DNA of 64,000 bases, taken from NCBI GenBank assembly GCA_016841185.1, contig JAENZQ010000014.1, positions 1 through 64,000 on the forward strand, in the 5' to 3' direction. Source of the stretch: Anaerovorax odorimutans. Lineage in GTDB: Bacteria; Bacillota; Clostridia; Peptostreptococcales; JAAYPU01. This document shows positions 33,295 to 41,165 of this stretch, piece by piece (the first letter of the stretch is position 1; the number at the start of each line of letters is the position of its first letter). The translations under genes were made by a program, and so were the position numbers. The notes under the pieces are model-generated. The model saw only the letters and a program-made list of their open reading frames with translations, was not told where the DNA came from and did no database searches.

Positions 33295-34872
33295 TTGCTT
33301 AAAATAACATTTTACACTCAGGCATATAATGCAGAAAAATACATAAGAAAATGTATTGAAAGCGTTTTAAATCAAACTTATATCGATTTTGAGTATATCA
33401 TAGTTGATAATGGGTCAACCGATAAAACGAAAGATATTATTGTCGAATATGCAAAGAAGGATAACAGAATAAAAATCTTTCGATACGAAAAAAATTGCAG
33501 AGGATTTTTAGTGGATTTTATAAGAGAAGAAGCAGAAGGAGAATACTTCACAACATTAGATTCCGACGACTGGTATGAACAGACATTTGCTGAAAAAATG
33601 GTTAAAGCTATTAATGAAACCGGCGCAGATTTAGTGTCGTGTGCTTCAAATGTTGTTTTTGAAAATAGAAACCTTTCAAAAACAAAACGTATTAGCGATA
33701 AACTTATTGTCATTGATAGAAAAGATTTTTCTTCTACCTTTCCAATAGCATATACACATTATGGGTCAGTCTGGGGAAGACTTTATAAAACTAAGATTTT
33801 CAAAGAAAAAAACATAAGTATTAATAAAAGCGTAGTATATGGGAGTGACACGTTGCTGGTCTTAGCTTATCAGCAACACTGTAAAAAAGTAGCCTTTTAT
33901 CCTGAGAAATTACATAACTACCTGATTCGAGATAAATCAGTTTCCAGCGTATTTAATAAAAATGCAATTGAAAGCAATGAAAATTTATATAAAGCTTTTT
34001 ATTTATATTTAGAAAAAATAAATGGTTTAACAATTACCAACACAGCATTTATTTCGTCTATTTATCTAACCTTAACCACTAATAAAAGTATCAATCCTAT
34101 TTTAACTAAACAGTGCACATATGAAGAAAAATTAGATATATTATGTAAAACCTTTTTATCTGAAATTACAAAAGAGTGCTGGAACAGAATAAAATCTACG
34201 GATAAAATAATTAAAACCAAATTCGGTATTGGAAAAGAGCAAGAATGGGCTAAGGTGTTTTTTGAATATATTTATGACAGTTATATTGGAAAAGATAATG
34301 ATAAATTTTTTGAAATGATATGCTTTTTCTTTCCTGTGTTTAAAGATATTTTCGATAAAACAGATGTAAAAGCCTTACTTGCCCGTCGTAAAGTTTTGGT
34401 TTCAAATATTAATGATGAGCCGGATGTGCTTGTTTTGAAGATGATGACCGACTTTTCAAATAATGAAAAGCATCTTGATAATATATGGAATGCTCTTAAA
34501 AAACTTTTCAAGAAAAAAATACTGTTAAGCTGGATAGAGAATAGAGATTTTGCCGTACAATATTCGGATATACTCATAGATATTTGTAATCGTAATCTTT
34601 CACAGGCCATAGAGAAAACAATAAAAGAATTAACAATGGACATAGGAAATATTCCATTTAAAGAAGATTTGCTTACTCTATGTTTAAATATTTCAGCTGC
34701 AGTAGAAAACGGTACTGTATTTGTCTTCGCAAAAAAACTACAAGCACAATTATTAATTGGAGAGAACAGATTAAATGAAGCATCATCAGCACTGGAAGAT
34801 TTGCTGGAAATGTGCCCTCAAGATGAAGAAGTGCTGCAATTGAATAAATGGTTGGAGGAAGGGAATGTATAA
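33295..34872 (+). CDS. family 2 glycosyltransferase with helical C-terminal extension
   Basis: A 525-residue protein. The GT-A domain (about 1-240) has LKITFYTQAYNAEKYIRKCI, YIIVDNGSTDKTKDI and TLDSDDWYEQ. The remaining ~280 residues are helical, ending in TPR-like LQAQLLIGENRLNEASSALE. The start is a TTG at 33295 with GGAGGG about 7 bases upstream; no ATG fits the conserved N-terminus. It overlaps the pyruvyl transferase gene by 8 bases. Likely adds a later sugar to the flagellar glycan. Confidence 0.87.
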   Translation: MLKITFYTQAYNAEKYIRKCIESVLNQTYIDFEYIIVDNGSTDKTKDIIVEYAKKDNRIKIFRYEKNCRGFLVDFIREEAEGEYFTTLDSDDWYEQTFAEKMVKAINETGADLVSCASNVVFENRNLSKTKRISDKLIVIDRKDFSSTFPIAYTHYGSVWGRLYKTKIFKEKNISINKSVVYGSDTLLVLAYQQHCKKVAFYPEKLHNYLIRDKSVSSVFNKNAIESNENLYKAFYLYLEKINGLTITNTAFISSIYLTLTTNKSINPILTKQCTYEEKLDILCKTFLSEITKECWNRIKSTDKIIKTKFGIGKEQEWAKVFFEYIYDSYIGKDNDKFFEMICFFFPVFKDIFDKTDVKALLARRKVLVSNINDEPDVLVLKMMTDFSNNEKHLDNIWNALKKLFKKKILLSWIENRDFAVQYSDILIDICNRNLSQAIEKTIKELTMDIGNIPFKEDLLTLCLNISAAVENGTVFVFAKKLQAQLLIGENRLNEASSALEDLLEMCPQDEEVLQLNKWLEEGNV

Positions 34873-36001
34873 AACTTTTTTGCTTTACGGTCATGGAGGG
34901 TCCTATAATCATGGCGGGGAGGCTATTTCAAAATGTACGATTCAATTGATTAAAAGCGTTTACCCGGATAGTAGGATTATTCTTTCCACTCATTTTAAAG
35001 AGCAGGACATTCAATTTAATATACCTGCCGATGATTATTGCGAACGGGATTCATATTATGCTGCATTGGATAAGGCTTCTCCTCAAAAAGGCATGTATGA
35101 TCAATTGGTCTATCGATCAACGATTGATAAGATTACAAAAAATATGATTTGTCTTTCTGTTGGAGGAGACAATTATTGTTATGATAATTGGCACAGATGG
35201 AGGACCATTCACGAAAAAGTGCTGGAGTCAGGTGCAAAAAGCATATTGTGGAGTTGCTCTATTGAACCATCCAAGATTACAAATGAAATGCTGGAAACAT
35301 TAAGAACGCATTATCTGATTACTGTAAGAGAGTGTTGCACATATAATGCTTTAAAAGAAAAAGGGTTGGAAAATGCAGCATTATGTTCAGATATTGCATT
35401 CTTATTAAATGCTGAAAAAACCAGATTGTCGGAAAATTTTATTGAAGGGAATACTGTTGGGATCAATTTAAGCCCGCTTGTTGTACGTAGAGAAATAGAA
35501 AATGGGATTATAATTAAAAATATCAATACCCTGATTAAATTTATCATTGATAATACAGATATGCACATTGCTTTGATTCCTCACGTGGTGATGCCTATGG
35601 ATAATGATTTTTTGCTGTTAAAGGGTATATACGACGAAATCAAATCAAAAGAACGAGTTTTCCTTATTTCAGATAAATTGAATGCAGCAGAATATAAATA
35701 TATTATTTCTAAATGCCGTTTTGGGATCTTTGCAAGAACCCATGCTACCATCGCGGCTTATTCTTCTTATATACCTTCGATTGCCATTGGATATTCTATC
35801 AAAGCAAAGGGGATTGCTCTGGACCTCGGTTTTGAGGATTATGTGCTGCCGGTAAATAGCTTTTTAGATGAATACAGATTATTGAAAATGTTTATTAGCT
35901 TAATGGAAAATGAATATATGTTAGAACAAAAATTAAAAGAAAAAATACCGGCATATAAAGAAAACGCCATAAATAATAGAGTATTAGAATGTATCAGATA
36001 A
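34865..36001 (+). CDS. polysaccharide pyruvyl transferase family protein
   Basis: A 378-residue protein of the CsaB/PssM family, which transfers pyruvate from PEP to form ketals on sugars. It has the opening FLLYGHGGSYNHGGEAISK, LSVGGDNYCYDNW and the late motif FGIFARTHATIAAYSSYIPSIAIG with its conserved RxH. It is the last gene of the island and overlaps the upstream glycosyltransferase; a terminator lies about 170 bases downstream. A pyruvylated or similar acidic flagellar glycan is an inference. Confidence 0.88.
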   Translation: MYKTFLLYGHGGSYNHGGEAISKCTIQLIKSVYPDSRIILSTHFKEQDIQFNIPADDYCERDSYYAALDKASPQKGMYDQLVYRSTIDKITKNMICLSVGGDNYCYDNWHRWRTIHEKVLESGAKSILWSCSIEPSKITNEMLETLRTHYLITVRECCTYNALKEKGLENAALCSDIAFLLNAEKTRLSENFIEGNTVGINLSPLVVRREIENGIIIKNINTLIKFIIDNTDMHIALIPHVVMPMDNDFLLLKGIYDEIKSKERVFLISDKLNAAEYKYIISKCRFGIFARTHATIAAYSSYIPSIAIGYSIKAKGIALDLGFEDYVLPVNSFLDEYRLLKMFISLMENEYMLEQKLKEKIPAYKENAINNRVLECIR

Positions 36002-36149
36002 AAGAAATGAAATCCTTTTACTGCCGAGCCAACAATATCAAATATGTCAGGTGCATAGTGGATATATGGGGACCATTAGGGGATGGAGATTTATAATTAT
36101 ACGAAATATTTTCTATGCTATCTATTTTAATAATAAAATCAAAAAAAGC

Positions 36150-36176
36150 TAAAAAAAAATATAAAATATCCGATAT
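36150..36176 (+). promoter_or_regulatory. sigma-28 promoter of the fliD operon, inside a terminator
   Basis: TAAA (36150-36153), 16 bases, CCGATAT (36170-36176), about 85 bases before fliD. The -10 element is part of the 5' arm of the terminator hairpin at 36168-36203; the predicted start (about 36183) lies just past that arm. Confidence 0.7.
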
Positions 36177-36212
36177 TTAATACTAAAGTGTATTAAATCG
36201 GATTTTTTTATC
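36168..36212 (+). terminator. Rho-independent terminator of the glycan operon
   Basis: A 14-pair stem (ATCCGAT then TTAATAC, with a 2-base bulge; partner GTATTAAATCGGAT at 36190-36203) followed by a T-rich run (TTTTTATCTTTTTTTG). Confidence 0.8.
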
Positions 36213-36260
36213 TTTTTTTGTAAATAATTAGTAAAATAATATATCTAAGAAGGTGAGAGT

Positions 36261-38066
36261 ATGGGAACAAGATTAACAGGATTAGCTTCCGGGATGGATA
36301 TAGACAGTATGGTGGAAAGTATGCTGGGGACAAAACAATCGAAGGTGGATGAAGCAAAAAAGAGTCTGCAGTATTTGGAATGGCAGCAGGAAGCTTACAG
36401 AAATATCATTGGTGAGATTAAAGATTTTCATGACACTTTTTTCGATATCCTGAATCGTGACACTTATTTGATGGGCAGCAGTTCGTTCAATTCATATACT
36501 GCCGCAGCAAGTATAAACGGAGCTTCGACTTCTGCCGTGACCGTTTCTGCTACAAGTTCAGCAACAACGGGGACCCATACCATCAGCAATATAACCAAAG
36601 CGCTGAATGACGTGTGGACAGGCAGCAATATTGCTTCCATGGAAGGATCGGGTTTGGCTTTAGGGGACATCAACAGCGGAGATACCATTGATGTGACACT
36701 GGACGGAATAAAAAAAACCATCACATTAGACGGAGGATATGGAACGATTAATGATCTGATGGGTGATCTGCAAAGTAAAATCGATACTGCCTTTGGGTCC
36801 GGTAAGGTGACGGTAGGGACTTCCGGAAGTGAATTGTCATTTGAAGCTGCAGGACATGTTTTCAGAGTGACGGATACCAATGAAGGCGATACGGTATTGA
36901 CATCTCTGGGGTTTTCATCGGGAGATCAGAATGTTTTGAAAAAATATGCGACTCTTGGTGATGCAAACTTTACAAATGATATTTTTGGCGCCGGAGATAC
37001 CATCAGCTTCAGCATCAACGGAGAAACCTTTACTTTTGATAAAACCGGTGACACGGTTCAGAATCTTATAGATGAAGTCAACAGCAGTACGACGGCCAAT
37101 GTTACCCTTACTTATAGTGAGCTTACCAACAGCTTCAAACTGGCTTCCGACAGTGAAGGTGCCAATAACAAGATTCAATTTGAAGATATAACAGGCGGTT
37201 TTCTAACAGGCTTGGGTATTGACTATGATAGTGATACCGGACATACCCAGACAGCTGCCGATGCAACCTTCACGTTGGATGGTGTGACCACTACCCGGAC
37301 CAGCAATACATTTACTATCGATGGTGTGAAATATGTACTGAACGAAGATACGGCTTCCGAAATTACTGTTACGGTCAGTACGGATACAAGCGATACGGAG
37401 GAATTGATCCTTGATTTTGTTGACCGGTACAATGAATTGATGGAGAGTATCAATGATATTGTAAAAGAAAAGCGGGACAGGGATTTTGAACCTTTGACGG
37501 AGGCTCAAAGAGAAGAGATGTCTGAAGAGGAAATAGAAAAATGGGAGGAAAAAGCAAAAAGCGGTGTGCTCAGAAATGACTCCTTACTGACAGGTCTTAT
37601 GTCAAGCTTGAGGAGATCCCTTATATCTACCCATGACAGCCTGGGAATCAGTCTGATGGATTTAGGTATTACCACTTCAAAGGATTATACCAATGGAGGA
37701 CAGTTGATTGTGGACAAGGAAAAGCTTAAGGAAACCCTCGAGTCCGATCCGGATGGAGTAAAAAGATTGTTTACGGATACGGAGAACGGGTTAGGCATTA
37801 AAATGGATTATATTTTAGAGGACTATGTAAAATCAACAGGATCCGACAAAGGACTGTTATTGAAAAAAGCAGGCATGGAAGGGACTACCACAGAAACGGA
37901 AAATATCCTAAGCAAACAGATAGAAAGAACGGAGGACAAAGTGGATACTTTGCTGGAGAAACTTGAAGAAGCAGAGGAAAAGTATTACCTGCAGTTTTCA
38001 GCAATGGAATCGGCAATCCAGGAGATGAATGCTATGTCCAATTATATTTCAGGATGGTTCATGTAA
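36261..38066 (+). CDS. fliD: filament cap protein FliD (HAP2)
   Basis: A 601-residue protein forming the cap under which flagellin folds. The N-terminus GTRLTGLASGMDIDSMVESM and the coiled-coil C-terminus (TEDKVDTLLEKLEEAEEKYY...MNAMSNYISGWFM) are diagnostic, and the middle is a long Thr/Asp-rich variable part. AAGAAGGTGAG lies before the ATG. First gene of fliD-fliT-flaG-flaG2-fliS, with a sigma-28 promoter upstream. Confidence 0.96.
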   Translation: MGTRLTGLASGMDIDSMVESMLGTKQSKVDEAKKSLQYLEWQQEAYRNIIGEIKDFHDTFFDILNRDTYLMGSSSFNSYTAAASINGASTSAVTVSATSSATTGTHTISNITKALNDVWTGSNIASMEGSGLALGDINSGDTIDVTLDGIKKTITLDGGYGTINDLMGDLQSKIDTAFGSGKVTVGTSGSELSFEAAGHVFRVTDTNEGDTVLTSLGFSSGDQNVLKKYATLGDANFTNDIFGAGDTISFSINGETFTFDKTGDTVQNLIDEVNSSTTANVTLTYSELTNSFKLASDSEGANNKIQFEDITGGFLTGLGIDYDSDTGHTQTAADATFTLDGVTTTRTSNTFTIDGVKYVLNEDTASEITVTVSTDTSDTEELILDFVDRYNELMESINDIVKEKRDRDFEPLTEAQREEMSEEEIEKWEEKAKSGVLRNDSLLTGLMSSLRRSLISTHDSLGISLMDLGITTSKDYTNGGQLIVDKEKLKETLESDPDGVKRLFTDTENGLGIKMDYILEDYVKSTGSDKGLLLKKAGMEGTTTETENILSKQIERTEDKVDTLLEKLEEAEEKYYLQFSAMESAIQEMNAMSNYISGWFM

Positions 38067-38078
38067 TGAGGTTTGAAT

Positions 38079-38504
38079 ATGGAAAATACTTTATATTCCC
38101 GTAAAGAAAAATTACTCGGTGAGAAGAAGCGGTTATTAAACGAGTTATTAGAAATCACCAAAAAACAAACACTTTGGATCGAGGAAAAGAACTGGACCCG
38201 GCTTCATAATGCAATACAAGCAAAACAGGATAGAATTGATAAGATTGATGATTTGGACCGGCTGATCCTAAAAACCACAGAATCCTTATCAAATAAAAAG
38301 GAAGAAGCCATGATTAACAAAGATATCGAATACACCGCTCAAAAAATCGTTGAAATCGAACAAAGCAACATAAATGAAATCCGGGCTGCTATGAAAACAT
38401 TGAAGAGTGAATTGAAAGAGGTCCAGATAAAAAAAAGAGTAAACAGCACATATAAAAGGCAGAAAAAAGAAAACAGCGGGAATTATGTGGATAAATATAA
38501 ATAA
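38079..38504 (+). CDS. FliT-like flagellar export chaperone
   Basis: A 141-residue helical, charged protein (YSRKEKLLGEKKRLLNELLE; IVEIEQSNINEIRAAMKTLK) placed directly after fliD, where FliT-type chaperones or FliD-associated proteins usually lie. Sequence alone does not prove FliT. The ATG at 38079 has GAGGT at 7 bases; TTG at 38073 is the alternative. The Lys-rich C-terminus is very basic. Confidence 0.65.
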   Translation: MENTLYSRKEKLLGEKKRLLNELLEITKKQTLWIEEKNWTRLHNAIQAKQDRIDKIDDLDRLILKTTESLSNKKEEAMINKDIEYTAQKIVEIEQSNINEIRAAMKTLKSELKEVQIKKRVNSTYKRQKKENSGNYVDKYK

Positions 38505-38528
38505 TCTCATGATTAAGGGGAGATAAAG

Positions 38529-38936
38529 ATGAGTAATATTGCAGTAAAAGATTCTTTGACTTTTGACAAAGGGATGGCCGGTTCAAAAGTGAAAGATCTT
38601 TCCGATTCATCGGGTGTATCTGAGGAAGATATTCGGATATCGGTTCGTACCATGGATGAATCCAAGAAGCTTTTCAGAGAAGATTTATCCGGTCAATTAG
38701 AGACACAGGAAGGCAAAAAGGCATTCTCAGAGGTTGTGGACGTTGCAAATAAAATATTTTTTGCTGCCGACAGTCATTTTCAATTTGAAGTACATGACAA
38801 AACAGGCAGAGTTATGGTTAAGGTAATCAATAATGATACTGAGAAAGTGATAAAAGAGCTGCCTCCGGAAAAATTGTTAAATGCTGTAGCAGGTATTTGG
38901 GAACTGGCAGGAATCATAGTGGATGAAAAAGCATGA
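38529..38936 (+). CDS. flaG: FlaG family protein
   Basis: A 135-residue protein. The C-terminal ~75 residues form the FlaG domain (FEVHDKTGRVMVKVINNDTEKVIKELPPEK, read in parts, then AGIWELAGIIVDEKA). The N-terminal part is polar and unordered. FlaG limits filament length in several bacteria. It lies between the FliT-like gene and a second, diverged FlaG gene. AAGGGGAGA lies before the ATG. Confidence 0.9.
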   Translation: MSNIAVKDSLTFDKGMAGSKVKDLSDSSGVSEEDIRISVRTMDESKKLFREDLSGQLETQEGKKAFSEVVDVANKIFFAADSHFQFEVHDKTGRVMVKVINNDTEKVIKELPPEKLLNAVAGIWELAGIIVDEKA

Positions 38937-38975
38937 TATTCTTCATTCTTAATTGGCAATGGAGTTGCCTGAGGG

Positions 38976-39359
38976 GTGATAGACAATGGATTATTTCTGA
39001 ACAAGATAGATCCTCAGATTGTGAAAAATATTCAAAAAATTTCTTCATCGGGCGTCGTTCATAAAAAGGAAGATGTACCTATTCAAAGAGAGAGTAAAGA
39101 CAAAAACGAATCAGATCATAAAAAGAAACAGAAGAATTCTAAAAAGGCGAAAGAAAAAGTCAAAGCACTTAATGATCTGGCTCAAAAAAACAGTTTGGAT
39201 TTTTTCTTTGTAGCGGAAGAAGAAGACCACCAATTGTATATAAAAGTTTTTGATAAACAGACTAATACCTGTATAAGATCCTTTGATGAAAACGAAATAG
39301 AAGAGCTTCTAAGCAGGTTGCAGGATTTATCCGGTATTATTGTAGACACTAAAAGATAA
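38976..39359 (+). CDS. second, diverged FlaG-domain protein
   Basis: A 127-residue protein whose C-terminal ~55 residues follow the FlaG pattern (FFFVAEEEDHQLYIKVFDKQ...IEELLSRLQDLSGIIVDTKR; compare the neighbour's ending AGIIVDEKA). The N-terminal half is Lys/Asp-rich and probably disordered. Start uncertain: the in-frame GTG at 38976 lies inside the ribosome site GAGGGG, while the best-spaced ATG (38986) opens only a four-codon frame, M-D-Y-F-stop. A frameshift or an unusual start is possible. A tandem FlaG pair is uncommon in my experience. Confidence 0.7.
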   Translation: MIDNGLFLNKIDPQIVKNIQKISSSGVVHKKEDVPIQRESKDKNESDHKKKQKNSKKAKEKVKALNDLAQKNSLDFFFVAEEEDHQLYIKVFDKQTNTCIRSFDENEIEELLSRLQDLSGIIVDTKR

Positions 39360-39372
39360 GGAGTGGCGCTTT

Positions 39373-39741
39373 ATGTATGCGAATGCAGCAAACCCGTTTA
39401 ATACGTATCGGCAGAATAATATAAATACGGCATCCCAGGGAAAGCTTATCTTAATGTTGTATGAAGGTGCAATAAAATTCTGCAGGTTGGCTGAAATGGC
39501 CATTGATGAAAAAAATATCGAAAAAAGACACAATAATCTTAGGAAAGCAAAGAATATTATCAAAGAATTATCTCTTACCCTTAACAGAGAGGTAGATTTT
39601 TCCGAGCAGTTGGGTGCTTTATATGCTTATATGGAAAGAGGGCTGATTTCAGCTAATATTCATAATGATAAAAATAAGATCAAAGAAGTTAAGACCATGC
39701 TGGAAGAATTAAAAGATGCTTGGGAGCAGATTATAAATTAG
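39373..39741 (+). CDS. fliS: flagellin chaperone FliS
   Basis: A 122-residue four-helix protein that binds the flagellin C-terminus before export. Signatures: NPFNTYRQNNINTASQGKLILMLYEGAIKF, read in parts, and LGALYAYMERGLISANIHND. AAGGAG lies 8 bases before the ATG. Last gene of the fliD operon; a terminator follows at 39783. Confidence 0.96.
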   Translation: MYANAANPFNTYRQNNINTASQGKLILMLYEGAIKFCRLAEMAIDEKNIEKRHNNLRKAKNIIKELSLTLNREVDFSEQLGALYAYMERGLISANIHNDKNKIKEVKTMLEELKDAWEQIIN

Positions 39742-39782
39742 ACAAGATTCGACACAATATATTGTAGAAAGAGAAAAGTTTG

Positions 39783-39818
39783 TGCAGGCAAATGTCATTT
39801 TTGCTTGCATTTTTTTTG
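39783..39818 (+). terminator. Rho-independent terminator after fliS
   Basis: The stem TGCAGGCAAA / TTTGCTTGCA (one G-T pair) is followed by eight T residues. It separates the filament operon from the flgB operon. Confidence 0.88.
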
Positions 39819-39905
39819 TAAACCGATATACTAAAAATAGGTTGAATTAGAAAAATTGTTATGAAGGTATCGTTATTTATTGATCAGGGGGGGTACGGAG
39901 TACAA

Positions 39906-40313
39906 ATGAGTACAATAAATGACCGGACGATGCAGTTGATCAACAAAGCTTTGAATGCTGCCGTATGCAGAAATGAAGCAATTTCCAATAACATTGCAAA
40001 TGTAAATACGAGAAACTATAAAGCCAACCGTGTTTTATTCGAGGAAGAATTGAAAAATGCAATGGATGGACTGAAAGGCAAATTACATACAACTCACAGC
40101 AAACATATCAATATAAGCAAATCTATTGAGGATATTACCCCGAAGGTGGTAAAAGACACAACCACCAGTATGAGATTGGATGGCAATAATGTGGACATCG
40201 ATATCGAAAATGCAAATCTTGCTGCAAATCAGCTTTTATACAATGCATTGATACAGCAAGCCAGTAAAAAGATATCGGTACTTCGTCATGTCATTAGTGA
40301 AGGGAGCAGGTAA
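39906..40313 (+). CDS. flgB: flagellar rod protein FlgB
   Basis: A 135-residue proximal rod protein: NKALNAAVCRNEAISNNIAN and NTRNYKANRVLFEEEL are typical. The C-terminal helix (NLAANQLLYNALIQQASKKI) closes the axial D0 domain. The ATG at 39906 has ACGGAG at 8 bases; an upstream in-frame ATG at 39861 lacks a site. First gene of the large basal-body operon that runs to fliA. Confidence 0.95.
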   Translation: MSTINDRTMQLINKALNAAVCRNEAISNNIANVNTRNYKANRVLFEEELKNAMDGLKGKLHTTHSKHINISKSIEDITPKVVKDTTTSMRLDGNNVDIDIENANLAANQLLYNALIQQASKKISVLRHVISEGSR

Positions 40314-40315
40314 GT

Positions 40316-40747
40316 ATGCGGATTTTTGATACTTTTAAAATTAGTGCCAGCGGTATGACAGCTGAGAAGCTGAGAATGGACACCGTTGCATCCAATATTG
40401 CCAATGCAACTACTACCCGAACAGAAGACGGCGGACCTTACAGAAGGAAAGTTGCCGTATTCAAAGAGAATCTTGAAAGGGAACTGGACCGTATATCGGG
40501 AAGGTCCGAAGTTGTTTCCAGAGGTGTAAAGGTTGACGCTATTACAGAAGACCCGACACCTTTCAGGCTGGTATATGACCCTGAGCATCCCGATGCAAAT
40601 GAGGAAGGTTATGTTGAAATGCCAAACGTAAATGTTCTCAATGAAATGGTGGATATGATCGCAGCTACCCGGGCTTATGAAGCAAATATAACAGCATTGA
40701 ATGCTTCAAAGGCAATGTTTTTAAAAGCACTGGAAATCGGTAGATAG
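40316..40747 (+). CDS. flgC: flagellar rod protein FlgC
   Basis: A 143-residue rod protein, 2 bases after flgB. FDTFKISASGMTAEKLRMDT, ASNIANATTTRTEDGGPYRR and the C-terminal VNVLNEMVDMIAATRAYEAN are canonical for FlgC. It forms the proximal rod with FlgB and FlgF above the MS ring. Confidence 0.97.
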   Translation: MRIFDTFKISASGMTAEKLRMDTVASNIANATTTRTEDGGPYRRKVAVFKENLERELDRISGRSEVVSRGVKVDAITEDPTPFRLVYDPEHPDANEEGYVEMPNVNVLNEMVDMIAATRAYEANITALNASKAMFLKALEIGR

Positions 40748-40758
40748 GAGGTTGCTAT

Positions 40759-41061
40759 ATGAGTACGGTTAATACCATAGAAGGATTAGGATTAAAAGAT
40801 CCTCCTGAAATTAAAAAAAATAATAATACGGATGACAACGAACTTTCTCTTAAGGAAATCCTTAATGAAAAGTTAAAAGATATCAATGATCTGCAGATAA
40901 AATCAAATGAAGGCACCCAACAGCTTATTACCGGCGAAGCGGATAATGTTCATGAAATCTTGCTGAACACGGAAGAAGCAGTGCTGGCCTTGGAACTGGC
41001 TGTCAAGGTGAGAAATAAAATGGTAGAAGCCTACCAGGAAGTCATGAAGATGCAGATATAG
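40759..41061 (+). CDS. fliE: hook-basal body protein FliE
   Basis: A 100-residue adaptor between the MS ring and rod. The C-terminal half DVHEILLNTEEAVLALELAV-type pattern (here NVHEILLNTEEAVLALELAV) and KVRNKMVEAYQEVMKMQ are diagnostic; the N-terminus is polar. AGGAGG lies before the ATG, 11 bases after flgC. It is followed by about 100 bases of non-coding sequence before fliF with no terminator seen. Confidence 0.95.
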   Translation: MSTVNTIEGLGLKDPPEIKKNNNTDDNELSLKEILNEKLKDINDLQIKSNEGTQQLITGEADNVHEILLNTEEAVLALELAVKVRNKMVEAYQEVMKMQI

Positions 41062-41165
41062 AATATGTCCATGACAAGCCGTAAGAAAGTAATATATTAT
41101 TTTCCATAAAAATGATGATTTGATGGGGATATTTTCTGATTTAAATATAAGGGAGTCTACTCTAT

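Noticed and set aside
36007..36096. 29-codon open frame after the pyruvyl transferase (MKSFYCRANNIKYVRC...) as a small peptide substrate
   Set aside because: No ribosome site, ends before the terminator, and nothing links it to the radical SAM gene 3 kb away.
39823..39829. CCGATAT upstream of flgB as a sigma-28 -10 box
   Set aside because: The only TAAA abuts it directly (39819-39822), and nothing like TAAA lies 14-16 bases upstream.
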